A stretch of 64,000 nucleotides of DNA from Pycnococcus provasolii (GCA_938743325.2 OW568863.1:1279436-1343435), one strand, 5' to 3'; shown: positions 48,416 to 58,443, numbered from the stretch's first letter. Translations and numbers: made by a program. The notes: generated from the letters alone by a model not told the origin.

Positions 48416-48919
48416 CTATTTATCTTTCTCAGTCTCCGCATCTTTTTTGTTTTGAAAATCAACGGCAAAGGATACGAGCTTTTTGACCTTTGCGAGGTCC
48501 GCGCCGCGCACGCTGTCAAACTTCTCGCCGTCAGCCCCAAACACGTGAAAGGTTGGCATAGCCGTGATGCCGTGCTTTTGCGCCGCCGCTTTGCACTTGT
48601 CGACGTCGACTTTGAGGAACAGCGCGTCAGGCATTTCTTCGCTCATGGCACCGTATCGCGGCGCCGCTGCCTTGCACGGCGGACACCACGTTGCGTAGAA
48701 GTCGACGACGGCGACTTGTTTGTTATCTTTCGCCTTTTTGAGTTTGGCGTCGAGTTCGTCGTCGTCGTGAACTGCTTCCACGCGTCCTCCTGTTTCAGGG
48801 AACGGCTGTTGTGCTTGGTAGACTCGGTACAAGAGCATGCATATGGCGAACACGAGCATGAAGTTCTTCTGGGCGAACTCATACACCCACTCCAGCAAGG
48901 AGGCGTCGAAGGCGGACAT
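48416..48919 (-). CDS. Membrane-anchored thioredoxin-like protein
   Basis: 167 residues. An N-terminal membrane span (FMLVFAICMLLYRVYQ, residues ~18-33) is followed by a thioredoxin fold with the active site ATWCPPCKAA, the cis-Pro loop TAMPTFHVF and a C-terminal charged helix with Lys/Asp repeats. The WCPPCK motif (CPPC rather than CGPC) occurs in several oxidoreductases. It presumably reduces disulfides facing the cytosol, or the lumen if the N-terminus acts as a signal anchor; the topology is not decided by sequence. Convergent with the CofD-like gene. Confidence 0.8.
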   Translation of the reverse strand: MSAFDASLLEWVYEFAQKNFMLVFAICMLLYRVYQAQQPFPETGGRVEAVHDDDELDAKLKKAKDNKQVAVVDFYATWCPPCKAAAPRYGAMSEEMPDALFLKVDVDKCKAAAQKHGITAMPTFHVFGADGEKFDSVRGADLAKVKKLVSFAVDFQNKKDAETEKDK

Positions 48920-49083
48920 GGTGGCAGGAAAATGGAGGGGGCAAAGTGGAGAGCAGGTGCACGGCAAGGAGGAGCAGGTGCACGGAAACCCCGAAATCGA
49001 TGATTATTCGGGGATTGCCCAACGCCTCGTTTATCCACAAGCACGGCGGCGCCTATTTCCTGGCTTCACAAACGGCGCGCGCC

Positions 49084-50766
49084 ATGCGCTTGATACAGCA
49101 CAGCTTGAGGGGACTGTGCACAGCAAGCAGCACCACCGCCACCGCCACCGCGGGCGTCACGACGGAGGTGGTTCTGGCGCTAGGCTCAAATGTTGGCGAC
49201 CGCGCAGGAAACATGCACCGCGCTGTGCGAGAGCTGAGACATCGCGGCGTGCTGGAGGTGGGCAGCCTCGTCACGTCGAGCATGTACGAGACAGCGCCGC
49301 TCTACGTCACAGATCAGCCGAAGTTCCTCAACGCCGCCGTGCGCGGCTTGACACGGCACTCGCCGCGCGAGCTGCTGCGCAGTGTGAAGTCGATAGAGGT
49401 GGACCTAGGACGCAACTTGCACGGCGGCGTGCGCTACGGTCCACGGCCCATCGACGTTGACATAATCTTCTATGGCAACGGTGCAGTAAAGCTTCCCGAG
49501 TTGGACGATGCACCTGGCGGCGGTGCGGTGGAGATTCCGCATCCACGGTATCGCGAGCGCGGCTTTGTGCTCGCGCCGCTCGACGACCTGCTTCCTTGGC
49601 CGGCACGGCAGGGCAGCCGACCACCGATGCCAACAAGGGCGGCGCTCGGTCTAAAAGACGACGTTCACGTCAAAAGCACCGGTGACAACCTAGGCTACTG
49701 TAGGGGTATCACAGAGCGCCTCGTCGAGGCGCGTGCCGCATACGAGCTGGGTGGATTTGCGGCATCGCCTGACCTGCGCCGTGTCTTTGCCCTACCGCAG
49801 CCGGACAGACGATCGGATGCGCTCGTCTGGCCACTTGGAAAGCAAACATACATCATGGGGATTTTAAATGTCACGCCCGACAGTTTCAGTGACGGTGGCA
49901 AGCATGCCGCAGCTTCATCCGCCGTGTCTCGTGCTCACGCGATGGCAAGTGAGGGCGCAGACTTTATCGACATCGGCGGGCAAAGCACGCGTCCTGGTTC
50001 CACGCCGCTTGGTGCGGACGAGGAGTGGGATCGGATTGCGCCTGTACTCGAGGAGTTGGCTCAAAACCCTCCACTCCTTCCTGAAGACCATGCGTGCCAT
50101 CCGGGCAAAGCCGTGCCCATTAGCGTCGACACCTTCCACTCCACCGTCGCACGCCGCGCCGCGTCGTTCGGATGCGCGATGCTGAATGACGTGTCGGGAG
50201 GCGTGCCGTGGGCTATGCGTACTTCACCTGAAGACGGCAAGGATGCATTGCCATCCTTTGACGAATCGCCCGCGAGTGTGGCGGGAACGAGCGACGACGT
50301 TCCTCTCGCTTACGCGATCATGCACATGCGCGGCACACCCGCCACAATGCAGAGCGACGATCTCACGCGTTATCCATGCAACGATGTGGCTGGTGGCGTG
50401 GGAGACGAGCTTGCCGTATTATGCGCGAACGCCATGCACACGCATGGCATCGAGCCGTGGCGCTTCCTTCTGGATCCAGGCATTGGCTTCGCCAAGACGG
50501 CAGAAGGCAACTGGGACATCATCAAGCGACTACCACATATCCGCGAGCGCCTCACGTACGGTGCCATTCGCAACGCGCCGTTTCTCCTTGGCCCAAGCCG
50601 CAAGGGATTTCTCGGCCAGCTCACGGGACGGCCTGCGCCTGAGCGTGACATGGCTACCGCGGCCGCGATTGTCGCCTGTGTGCAAGCTGGCGCGGATATC
50701 GTGCGTGTTCACAACGTTGGGGCAGCTAGAGATGCAGTCCTTGTGGCAGATCGCGTGTGGCGGTAG
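49084..50766 (+). CDS. HPPK-DHPS bifunctional folate enzyme
   Basis: 560 residues from the ATG at 49084 (an in-frame ATG at 49000 would add 28 basic residues). HPPK half (~25-190): ALGSNVGDRAGN, YETAPLYVTDQPKFLNA, RYGPRPIDVDIIFYG. DHPS half (~255-560): YIMGILNVTPDSFSDGG, DIGGQSTRPGS, HMRGTPATMQ, DPGIGFAKT and GPSRKGFLG. It makes 7,8-dihydropteroate from pterin pyrophosphate and p-aminobenzoate, the sulfonamide-sensitive step. No DHNA aldolase domain is fused, as in plants. The N-terminal Ser/Thr/Ala-rich stretch is a likely mitochondrial presequence. Confidence 0.94.
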   Translation: MRLIQHSLRGLCTASSTTATATAGVTTEVVLALGSNVGDRAGNMHRAVRELRHRGVLEVGSLVTSSMYETAPLYVTDQPKFLNAAVRGLTRHSPRELLRSVKSIEVDLGRNLHGGVRYGPRPIDVDIIFYGNGAVKLPELDDAPGGGAVEIPHPRYRERGFVLAPLDDLLPWPARQGSRPPMPTRAALGLKDDVHVKSTGDNLGYCRGITERLVEARAAYELGGFAASPDLRRVFALPQPDRRSDALVWPLGKQTYIMGILNVTPDSFSDGGKHAAASSAVSRAHAMASEGADFIDIGGQSTRPGSTPLGADEEWDRIAPVLEELAQNPPLLPEDHACHPGKAVPISVDTFHSTVARRAASFGCAMLNDVSGGVPWAMRTSPEDGKDALPSFDESPASVAGTSDDVPLAYAIMHMRGTPATMQSDDLTRYPCNDVAGGVGDELAVLCANAMHTHGIEPWRFLLDPGIGFAKTAEGNWDIIKRLPHIRERLTYGAIRNAPFLLGPSRKGFLGQLTGRPAPERDMATAAAIVACVQAGADIVRVHNVGAARDAVLVADRVWR

Positions 50767-51129
50767 TGAAATAGCTTTTGTGTGTAAAATGTTTTTTCTT
50801 TTCCTGATATAATTTATCTGCTCAAGAGGTCCAGCGAGCGGTCATCGTTCACTTTCACTTTCACCACTCAGCCCAGTTGTATCACTCTATCAGGGCGCTT
50901 TCGTTGGCATAGTAGCGAGGTCTCCTCCGGTTGCGGTCCTTGTTTTCGTTGATGTCGTTGATGTCATCGCCACCAACACGATGACTCAATGATTGACCAC
51001 TCTAAACTACTCTATCTTACCTGCAGCTCAAGGAGTCCAACGTGTGGGAAAAAAAAGGAGCTGTCTTGGAATTTAGAAGTTTGCAATCGTGTACTGAGAT
51101 TATTACATACAATGAAAATTTTACAAGAC
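50767..51129. other. Intergenic region between convergent genes
   Basis: 363 bp after the folate gene. AT-rich near 51050-51120, in the expected place for poly(A) sites. No gene is recognised. Confidence 0.5.
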
Positions 51130-52905
51130 TTAATCAGCAACCATGTTTTGTATCACACGTTCCCACATCAATTCGAAGCCTTTCCTGAGGCGAGCGTGCT
51201 TCTTTGCGTGCTCAAGTGCCCACACGGAGGCTTGCTTCGCTGATCGTGATCGTGCCACGTCGAATGCGGCCGCGTTTGCCGCATGCAAAGACGGAAAGGA
51301 GGTCTTCGAAACCCTCTTTCCATCCTGCAGGAGTGTGAACGCGAGCACCTCCTCTTCCTCCTCCACTTCTTGCTCGTCCACCTCCTCTTCCTGCTCGTCC
51401 ACCTCCTCTTCGACCTCCTCTTCCTGCTCGTCGATCTCATCCTCCTGCTCTTCCACCTGCTCGTCGGTTTCCTCGTCGACCTCGTCGTCGTCGTTTTCGA
51501 CAACCTGCTCGTAAGGTCGTCCTGCTGCCGCCGCCGCCGCCACCACCGCCGCGCCGACCTCATCTTCCTCCTGCTCGTCGACCTCCATTTCCTCTTCCTC
51601 CTCCTCTTCCTTCCGAACCTCAGCTTCCGTCGCAAGCCGTGCAGCGGCGGAAGCTGCTGCACGGCTAGCGGCGGCACTGATATTTACCGCATCTAAAATG
51701 CGGAGGCTGGGGCACAGCTGCAGCATTGCTTGCACCCCGTCGTCCACCTGCTCCGTGCTAGCGCCGCGAATGCTTCCGCTTCTCCGCCTCCACGACGCGC
51801 AGAGCTCGACGTTTCCCTCAACCGTGAGCTCTTTTAAGTTCGTCAGCGTCCTGAGATCCGACAGGTCGTCCAGGCGCTCGATGCAGTTGTGCGAGAGAAA
51901 CAGCCTCTGCAAGGCTGGTGGCACGAGCGTCCTTCCAGCTTTCCCGCCGTCGACGGCGCGAATGCTGTTGCGCCTGAGGTTGAGCTCGGTGAGAGAGGTG
52001 AGCTGGTGAAGACCTGGCGCGAGCGACGCCACCTTGTTTCCCGCTAGGTTTAAGATGCGCAGCGACGGCAGCGACGCGAACCCTCGCAGGCTAGACACTT
52101 CGTTGTTGTGCAGGTCGAGCACGTCGAGTCGCGCGAGTGGCTCAAGCCCCTCCACACAGGTGAGGCAGTTTTTGCCGAGCATGAGAACCCGGAGCAGCGG
52201 CACGTGGTGCATATCCAAGACGCGGTTCACCTTGTTCGAGTACAGGTCGAGAAATACGAGGTTTGGCAGGCCTGCGAGGCTTGACACCTCCGCTATGTTG
52301 TTGTGCTGGTAGTTGACGAGTCGCAGGCGCTCATCGTTCAAGATGAGGCAGCACGAGTCGAGGTGGCGCCTGTCGAGGTTGAGACGCTCCGGCTGAGCGT
52401 CCTTCGCCTGCTTCGTGCGCTCCACATAGAGTTGGCCAGACCTCCTTGTCACCAAGACGCCGTCTCTGTCGCTCTCAACGATGTCCGCGGATTTCGCAGG
52501 CTTGGCCGTCTTGGCCGCGCTTGCGGACACGATACCTCTCGACGGGCCGCCGCTGTTCGAGTTGAAGGACACGCGTGCGCCAGACAGAGACACGTATTCC
52601 GACTTTGGTGTTGGCACAGCTTGTGTGGCGCTTGCAGGAGTGCCCGTGTAGCTGGTCAGTCGCGTGCCGCTTCCTGGCCTTGCACGCGTGACCGTGCTAT
52701 TTCTGCTCGACAGGTCGAAGCCTCCGCCGGCGTACCTCTGCGAGTAGGCAGTGCTCGCGGAGTACGGCCTGGCAGCAGTCGCGGAGGCTGGACGGGACGA
52801 CGACGGCGCGTGGTTGCTGGTGGACGGCGTCGACGACGACGACGTGCTCGCGGCGGCTGGGCTCAGTCGGACATCGTGCCACGCAGCTCTCCTGCGGTCG
52901 GACAT
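51130..52905 (-). CDS. LRRC49: LRRC49-like tubulin polyglutamylase-complex protein
   Basis: 591 residues from the ATG at 52905. A disordered Ser/Pro-rich N-terminus is followed by a line typical of LRRC49 (RLNLDRRHLDSCCLI, LVNYQHNNIAEVSSLAGL), and about seven SDS22-type leucine-rich repeats (VFLDLYSNKVNRV, RVLMLGKNCLTCV, DVLDLHNNEVSSL, TELNLRRNSIRAV, QRLFLSHNCIERL) up to ~400. An Ala-rich helix, a Glu/Asp-rich stretch with repeated VDEQEEE units and a basic C-terminus follow. LRRC49 is a subunit of the tubulin polyglutamylase complex in animals; flagellar axonemes are a known target. Divergent spacer to its right. Confidence 0.85.
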   Translation of the reverse strand: MSDRRRAAWHDVRLSPAAASTSSSSTPSTSNHAPSSSRPASATAARPYSASTAYSQRYAGGGFDLSSRNSTVTRARPGSGTRLTSYTGTPASATQAVPTPKSEYVSLSGARVSFNSNSGGPSRGIVSASAAKTAKPAKSADIVESDRDGVLVTRRSGQLYVERTKQAKDAQPERLNLDRRHLDSCCLILNDERLRLVNYQHNNIAEVSSLAGLPNLVFLDLYSNKVNRVLDMHHVPLLRVLMLGKNCLTCVEGLEPLARLDVLDLHNNEVSSLRGFASLPSLRILNLAGNKVASLAPGLHQLTSLTELNLRRNSIRAVDGGKAGRTLVPPALQRLFLSHNCIERLDDLSDLRTLTNLKELTVEGNVELCASWRRRSGSIRGASTEQVDDGVQAMLQLCPSLRILDAVNISAAASRAAASAAARLATEAEVRKEEEEEEEMEVDEQEEDEVGAAVVAAAAAAGRPYEQVVENDDDEVDEETDEQVEEQEDEIDEQEEEVEEEVDEQEEEVDEQEVEEEEEVLAFTLLQDGKRVSKTSFPSLHAANAAAFDVARSRSAKQASVWALEHAKKHARLRKGFELMWERVIQNMVAD

Positions 52906-53206
52906 GACGCGCCGGTCTGGCAAACTCAGCACTAGTCACTCGTGCAAGATTGGAGTTGAATTTACCGAAGAGACGAGGGAAGAGGGAAGAGCTAACCTTA
53001 GGCGGGAAGAGTAAAAGGGTTAGGGGTTGGGGAAGAACATTGGGAAGAACATTTTGATTAGCTGAGGGGCCGCAACACGAGAGTGCCTGGTGTGTTTACA
53101 AAAATAAAACAACCACTGGACTAACACAATGCAAACCAGGCTGTTATCTTGATCTGTTTCTGCTTCTGTTGTTTCTTTTTTTCATCTCCATCAGCATCTT
53201 CGCATC
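52906..53206. other. Intergenic region
   Basis: 301 bp between the start of the LRRC49-like gene and the stop of the next minus-strand gene. It carries GGGTTAGGGGTTGGGG (about 53018-53033), a telobox-like word, and AT-rich 3' UTR sequence toward 53200. Confidence 0.45.
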
Positions 53207-54169
53207 CTACTGATTCGGTGCAGTGGACCTGAGACGAGTGGAACGTCGAGGCTGCTGCTGCGGCTGCGGAGGCTGCACTGGCGCAGCAGCTGATGATTTC
53301 TCATTCGAAGGCTGAACCATATCGCCGTCGTCGCCGTCGTTGACATTATCCTCAGCGCTCTGAGCGGCGACATCCTTGTCAAATGCCAGCGCCTTGTTTG
53401 GCGTGTAGCTGTACCCCGTCTTTTCGAGCAGCGAGTTGGCGTCCTGCAACGCGCGCGAAACGCCTGAGCGCGCGGAGCGTCGAACGGGCGTCACCGCAGT
53501 CTCCTTGGCACTCGAACGGACGACTGCGAGTGCTGTAACGGATCCACCCTCGGCATCGTTGTGGTCGTCGTCTGCAAACACGGCACGGCGCACGGGCGTC
53601 TTCACGCGTCGTGCTGGACCGTGCGAGCGCAGAAGGCTTCCACCTGGCGTGTGCAACAGCCTTCCACCACCCGGCGTTCGAGGCTGCTGCGCACTTTCAG
53701 CAGCTGGCGTGCTTGTCGGCGGAGACGACATTTGCAGAGGCACGTCTTCGTCCATTTCGTCCTTCTTCTCGTTCATGCACTTCACGAGAACGCTGGCCAT
53801 CATCTTGATGAAAGCCTCGAAGTCCGTTCGCTGCTTCTCCTTGAGCGACTCCGGAATTGCGACTCCGACGGCGGTTTGCTGAACGGCGCCGTCATCAGTT
53901 GCGGTGTCGTCGAATGCGACGACGCGGCGCACGGGCGTCTTTACGCGACGCGCGGGTCCGAGCGAGAGTATGCGCCCGCTCGGCGTTCGCGCGAGCTTTG
54001 ATGCGCTTTTCGGCGTGGTGGCATGATCCTTCCGCGGCGTGGTGGTAGCGGCGGTGGTGGTGGCCGTCGTCGCCGTCTGTGTTTGGTCGTCGGCTTGGCT
54101 GTAGTTGAGTTCGAAAGCTGAGTTCCAGGCGGGCAGGTCGACGTTGTTGTTGTTGTTGTCTTCGTCCAT
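53207..54169 (-). CDS. Basic TPVRR-repeat protein, likely nuclear
   Basis: 320 residues, mostly disordered. The motif GPARRVKTPVRR occurs twice (~70-82 and ~180-192), with a third related VTPVRRSARSG and a C-terminal RRSTRLRS. TPVRR and TPKSA, TPGGR fit CDK sites (S/T-P-x-K/R). A short helix KQRTDFEAFIKMMASVLVKCMNE is the only ordered part. The arrangement is like cell-cycle regulated spindle or chromatin proteins (for example CKAP2-, HURP- or Ki-67-like motifs), but no family domain is certain. Divergent from Rab1. Confidence 0.6.
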   Translation of the reverse strand: MDEDNNNNNVDLPAWNSAFELNYSQADDQTQTATTATTTAATTTPRKDHATTPKSASKLARTPSGRILSLGPARRVKTPVRRVVAFDDTATDDGAVQQTAVGVAIPESLKEKQRTDFEAFIKMMASVLVKCMNEKKDEMDEDVPLQMSSPPTSTPAAESAQQPRTPGGGRLLHTPGGSLLRSHGPARRVKTPVRRAVFADDDHNDAEGGSVTALAVVRSSAKETAVTPVRRSARSGVSRALQDANSLLEKTGYSYTPNKALAFDKDVAAQSAEDNVNDGDDGDMVQPSNEKSSAAAPVQPPQPQQQPRRSTRLRSTAPNQ

Positions 54170-54641
54170 CGTCGCTGACGTGTTGTTGTGGGTGACGGGT
54201 GAAGGGTGATGGGTGATGGGGGGCGCTGCTGGAGTCGGTTATCTGTCCGTCTCGAGGTTCATTCAGGTTGGCAAAAGCAAAGGCGGGCAAATCGGGGGGC
54301 AAAGAAGTTAACATCCTGAGGAGGGGGAGTTTGGGGTTTGGGTTTCCGGGAGTCTGGGAGAAGAGAACAAAGAGCCGGGATTCGCTCCTCCCCTCCCACG
54401 CGCCAAAGTCAAAAAGCATCCGTCCGAGAGGGGATCCCTGTTGGTTCGAGAAGAGCGCAAGTCCACGTCTCCCCTTGAAGCAGGCTCGAAAACCTCCCCC
54501 TCTTCTCTCCGAGTTCGTAGGGCATTGCCACAACTCCCCCAAGCTTCCACACCGCGCGCAAACGCACGCGCCTAACGCACACTACGCCGAAGCGAAGGCG
54601 ACCACAGCAAACGCACATATTAAACTCAGGCACGCACAGCC
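54170..54641. promoter_or_regulatory. Divergent promoter region, TPVRR protein / Rab1
   Basis: 472 bp between divergent start codons. G-rich on the left (GGGGGAGTTTGGGGTTTGGG near 54320) and purine/C-rich to the right. An AT-poor Rab1 leader precedes the ATG in AGCCATGAACC. No specific site is recognised. Confidence 0.4.
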
Positions 54642-55509
54642 ATGAACCCAGAGTGTACGTAACACAAACGACGCATATGCGACAACGCCCACCAGAAGGG
54701 AGGTGGGAGGATGAAAAAAGAAAAAAAGGGCGAGAGATGGAGAGGATGCGGAAGCTGCGCTCCTGGCTCCCAGCAGCCTGGTGTGGCGCGCACCCTTTTG
54801 CCTTTTCCGCCTTTTTTCGTTCACGAGCATAGGTTGTGCCATCTCGTCTTTTTGGGAAAGCGAAGCTAACACGTTTGACACGCACAAACAAACACACACA
54901 CACACAAAAAACACAGACGACTACCTTTTCAAGCTGTTGCTGATTGGAGACAGCGGCGTGGGAAAGTCGTGCCTGCTGCTTCGGTTTGCGGACGACACGT
55001 ACACACAGTCATACATTAGCACCATTGGCGTGGACTTCAAGATCCGCACGGTGGAGTTGGAAGGCAAGACGATCAAGCTGCAGATATGGGACACGGCTGG
55101 TCAGGAGCGATTCCGAACTATCACATCGAGCTACTACCGTGGCGCGCACGGCATCATCGTCGTGTACGACGTGACGGACCAGGAGAGCTTCAATAACGTC
55201 AAGCAGTGGCTGAACGAGATTGACCGGTACGCCAACGAGAGCGTGAACAAGCTGCTGGTGGGCAACAAGAGCGACTTGACGGAGAAGAAGGTTGTTGATT
55301 ACCAGACGGCCAAGGCATTCGCGGATGAGCTCGGCATTCCCTTCCTTGAGACGTCCGCGAAGAACGCCACCAACGTCGAGCAGGCGTTCATGACCATGGC
55401 TGCGGAGATCAAGAACCGCATGGCGAGCCAGCCTGTGGCAGCCAAGCCGAGCACGGTGAAGCCGGGCGAGGGCCGCGCGGTTTCCACGTCCAAGTCGTCG
55501 TGCTGCTAA
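54642..55509 (+). CDS. RAB1: Rab1-family small GTPase (2 exons)
   Basis: Exon 1 is 54642-54654 (13 bases), exon 2 is 54917-55509; the protein is 201 residues. Splicing joins ATGAACCCAGAGT to ACGACTAC and yields [18 protein letters not shown], identical to the Rab1/YPT1 start, which decides the model. GTPase motifs: [24 protein letters not shown] and ETSAKN. Effector-loop [13 protein letters not shown] is the Rab1 type. A C-terminal CC prenylation pair (SSCC) is present. It controls ER-to-Golgi vesicle traffic and autophagy initiation. Confidence 0.97.
54655..54916 (+). other. Intron 1 of the Rab1 gene
   Basis: CAGAGT|GTACGTAAC donor and AAAAACACAG|ACGACTACC acceptor, 262 bp. It contains a (CA)n tract (about 54891-54904) just before the acceptor. 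Confidence 0.95.
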
Positions 55510-55601
55510 AAATCGAGAGAAGGGTGGATGAGTACAACTGGCACCTTTTGTTTGTAATCACACCTTCCTTTTGCGGTTGCGCATTTTCTGAGAGAAAAAA
55601 T

Positions 55602-55702
<101 letters not shown>

Positions 55703-55806
55703 ACAAAACAAACAGTAGGATAGAGATACACACATTAATATAGAGTACTTACGACCTTCGTAGGGTTGGGATGCTGTACGTACGTGAAAATATGTCGCCT
55801 CACCGT

Positions 55807-57327
55807 TCACCGCCGCCAGTCCAGCACCTCCTCCTCCTCCTCCTCGTCATTCTCCTCCTGCTGGAGAAGATCCATAGCGTCTTTCATATCAGTCTGACGC
55901 ACCTGTCTTCGACTCCGCCTTCTGTGCTTCCCGTCAAGTCTCGCCTCCACGCCAACGACGCCACCAGCGCGAGTCATGTGCTTCACGCGCTCCTCGCGAC
56001 GACCACGCCGTTTCTGATCTTTCGCCGCCTGGCGTACTTCGCTGAGAAGCGTACAATAATTCTCGTAGCGATCCCAATCCGTGCCAACCACACAGCCAGG
56101 CTCGACCGTGTGGCTGCAGTTTGCGAATGTGCAACGCTTGTCAGACTGCTCGATCGCACGTCGAATTTCTGGGAAGTAGTTTGCGAGCTTCTTAGGATCG
56201 AGGTCCTCAATCGATGGATAAGAAAAACCTGGCGTGTCTGCTAGCAGCCCACCTGTCGGAAGCTGCAAGAGCGTGACATTGCGTGTCGTGTGCCGCCCAC
56301 GGCCGTTACGAAGAGATACGTGCGAAACAGCCTGCGGTGCAAATTCAACCAACTCCTTTTCCTTGGCATCCATCGTCGTCGTCGTCGTCGTCGTCGTCGT
56401 CATGAGATCCGGACGCAGGCTTGGCTCAGGAAGCTTCGGGATGGCTAAGGAAAAGGAGGAGGAGGAGGACGACGACGACGTCGCAGAGGAGGACGTGTCC
56501 GATGGCTGCGCACACTTCAGCGCGTTGATGAGGCTGCTCTTACCAACACCACTTGGTCCGGCGACGAGACTGTAGCGACCGCGAAGACGCTCCGCGAGTG
56601 AGTCGACGCCCTCGCCCGTCGCGAGACTAAGCCCGAAAGCGCCGTATCCCCAGCCAGCGACGCGCTCCTTCCATGCGTTGAGTTCGTCGGCGTCGGCGAG
56701 GTCCGCCTTGTTCAGCGCGAGCGTTACGGGAAGTCCACTCGCCTCGGCTGTCACGAGAAAACGCACCAGCTGCGCCTCCTCGATCGTCGGCTGGACGACG
56801 GAGAACATGAGAAGGACGTGGTTGCAGTTGGCGAGAGGAGGTTCGCGGATGGCTGACGTGCGTGCGTGCACCTCCGTGACATTTGCCGAACGTTGCACCC
56901 AGTCGACGTCGGAGACGGAGACGAAATCGCCCACGAGCACCTTTCTCTCGAGCTTCTTCAGCAGCGCACGCACGACGCAGAGAAGCTCGACGCGTCCTTC
57001 GGTCACGGCTGACAGAGCTGCACTGCGTTGTGCATCCTCGACGCTGCCGTCGTCGTTGCTGCGATCCAGCGAGGCGTCGTCCGCAGTCCACTCCCGCGAC
57101 GCCACGTACTCTTGCACAGACGATGGCTCAACGAGAACCCGTACGAAGTTTGCCTGCGACGTGACGACTTGTCCAAGCAGAGGCTTTGCGGATGCTGATG
57201 CGAAGGAGCTGCCACGTCGTTCTTTCCTGGTGCTGCTTGCTGTCGAGAAACGCCGTCTTGCAGTGTGCCAGCAGGCAGAAGCGGACACGTGGCGCAGCCG
57301 TGTCAGGCGCACGACCAGCGTCATCAT
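55807..57327 (-). CDS. rsgA: RsgA-type circularly permuted GTPase, organellar
   Basis: 506 residues from the ATG at 57327. The GTPase motifs appear in the circularly permuted order: NKADLAD (G4), then GPSGVGKSSLINAL (G1) and DTPGFSYPS (G3), followed by a Zn knuckle CTFANCSHTVEPGCVV and a Lys/Arg-rich C-terminal tail. RsgA helps mature the small ribosomal subunit in bacteria; the plant homologue acts in plastids. The first ~55 residues are basic with Ser/Arg and few acids, consistent with a transit peptide. A Ser/Thr-rich insertion of ~60 residues (SSSATSSSSS, TTTTTTTTT) interrupts the G1-G3 region. Confidence 0.92.
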   Translation of the reverse strand: MMTLVVRLTRLRHVSASACWHTARRRFSTASSTRKERRGSSFASASAKPLLGQVVTSQANFVRVLVEPSSVQEYVASREWTADDASLDRSNDDGSVEDAQRSAALSAVTEGRVELLCVVRALLKKLERKVLVGDFVSVSDVDWVQRSANVTEVHARTSAIREPPLANCNHVLLMFSVVQPTIEEAQLVRFLVTAEASGLPVTLALNKADLADADELNAWKERVAGWGYGAFGLSLATGEGVDSLAERLRGRYSLVAGPSGVGKSSLINALKCAQPSDTSSSATSSSSSSSSFSLAIPKLPEPSLRPDLMTTTTTTTTTMDAKEKELVEFAPQAVSHVSLRNGRGRHTTRNVTLLQLPTGGLLADTPGFSYPSIEDLDPKKLANYFPEIRRAIEQSDKRCTFANCSHTVEPGCVVGTDWDRYENYCTLLSEVRQAAKDQKRRGRREERVKHMTRAGGVVGVEARLDGKHRRRSRRQVRQTDMKDAMDLLQQEENDEEEEEEVLDWRR

Positions 57328-57606
57328 GGTTCTTATCCAAAGGTTGGTGAGGTGAAAAAAGTTGTGGGAGGAAGGAACACAACCTTGTGGTGGGACGGCT
57401 CTGGATGAACAATGAGGGTCGTGGGCCGTGGCCCGTGGGGGCAACAGAGAAACAAACCCCCAACTCAACTACAAAAAATGCCTGGCGTTTTTTTCTTCGT
57501 TGTTCCTTCCCCGTTCCTTCCCGCAATCCCGCTTCGCCTCGCCCACACTCCTCCTCTCCGTGACCTCAATACGTGACAATCAAGATTTCGTCGCAACAAA
57601 AATAAT

Positions 57607-58443
57607 ATGTCCGCGCTTGCGGCGCTCTCGGATGCTCTGCGTGCTGTTCCTGCTGACAAGCTCAAAGTGGCGCTCATCGACGCTGTCGACAAACTTCTTC
57701 TCGATAACAACAACGACGACAACAACAACAACAAACCCGCTGATCCCGCAAATCGGAAGGTATTTGCACCGTCCATTATGACAGCCGTTCCTCCTCCTCC
57801 TCCTCGTGCTCCTCCTCCCTCATCAACGACTTCAACGGCAGAACATGAATCCGAGGAGAGGAAGTTTTCGCTGTCTCCGATGGAGAGGAAGCTCAGCAGC
57901 GTGGGTTCTTTACCAAGAAAGGAATCTGACACCATCAACCAGGAGGAGCTGCATCAGCGGGAGTGCGTATTTCCTGTGGACGACAAATCTCCAGCTGATG
58001 CGACCGCCGGTGTTTCCGTTGCGGGTATTGGCATTTCTCAGCTCTCGCTTCAGATGCACAAAGATCTCCTGAAAAAGAAAGTGTACAAGTGGGTGATGTT
58101 TCGAATCGACAAACATCTCATTAGAGCACAACAAGTGGGAATGAAGAAGTCCGGTGCGTCGTACAGCGACTTCGTGTCCATGCTTCCGTGCGACGAGGCA
58201 CGCTTTGGTGTCCTTGATGTGGACTTGATCAACAGCGACGGATGCAAGCTTTCTCGCATCGTCTTTGTGCACTGGGCACCTGACACAGCACCCGCGATGC
58301 ACAAGATGAAGTCCGCGTCAAGTGCTCAGCACTTTAAGAACTTGCTTCAGGGTGTTTCAGTCGAGCTGCAGGCATCGGACTTGGATGAGATGGGCGAGGA
58401 AGGACTGATGTCACGCATTCGCGACTCGATGACGCGACGTTGA
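57607..58443 (+). CDS. ADF/cofilin-domain protein
   Basis: 278 residues. The C-terminal ~140 residues form an ADF-homology domain: SVAGIGISQLSLQMHKDLL, FGVLDVDLINSDGCKLSRIVFVHWAPD, APAMHKMKSASSAQHFKNLLQG and VSVELQASDLDEM. It binds actin and promotes filament severing and turnover. The N-terminal ~140 residues are disordered, with an Asn/Asp tract, Pro-rich (PPPPPPRAPPP) and Ser/Thr-rich segments, unusual for classical 15-kDa cofilins. The usual N-terminal regulatory Ser3 cannot be placed because of this extension. Confidence 0.88.
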   Translation: MSALAALSDALRAVPADKLKVALIDAVDKLLLDNNNDDNNNNKPADPANRKVFAPSIMTAVPPPPPRAPPPSSTTSTAEHESEERKFSLSPMERKLSSVGSLPRKESDTINQEELHQRECVFPVDDKSPADATAGVSVAGIGISQLSLQMHKDLLKKKVYKWVMFRIDKHLIRAQQVGMKKSGASYSDFVSMLPCDEARFGVLDVDLINSDGCKLSRIVFVHWAPDTAPAMHKMKSASSAQHFKNLLQGVSVELQASDLDEMGEEGLMSRIRDSMTRR

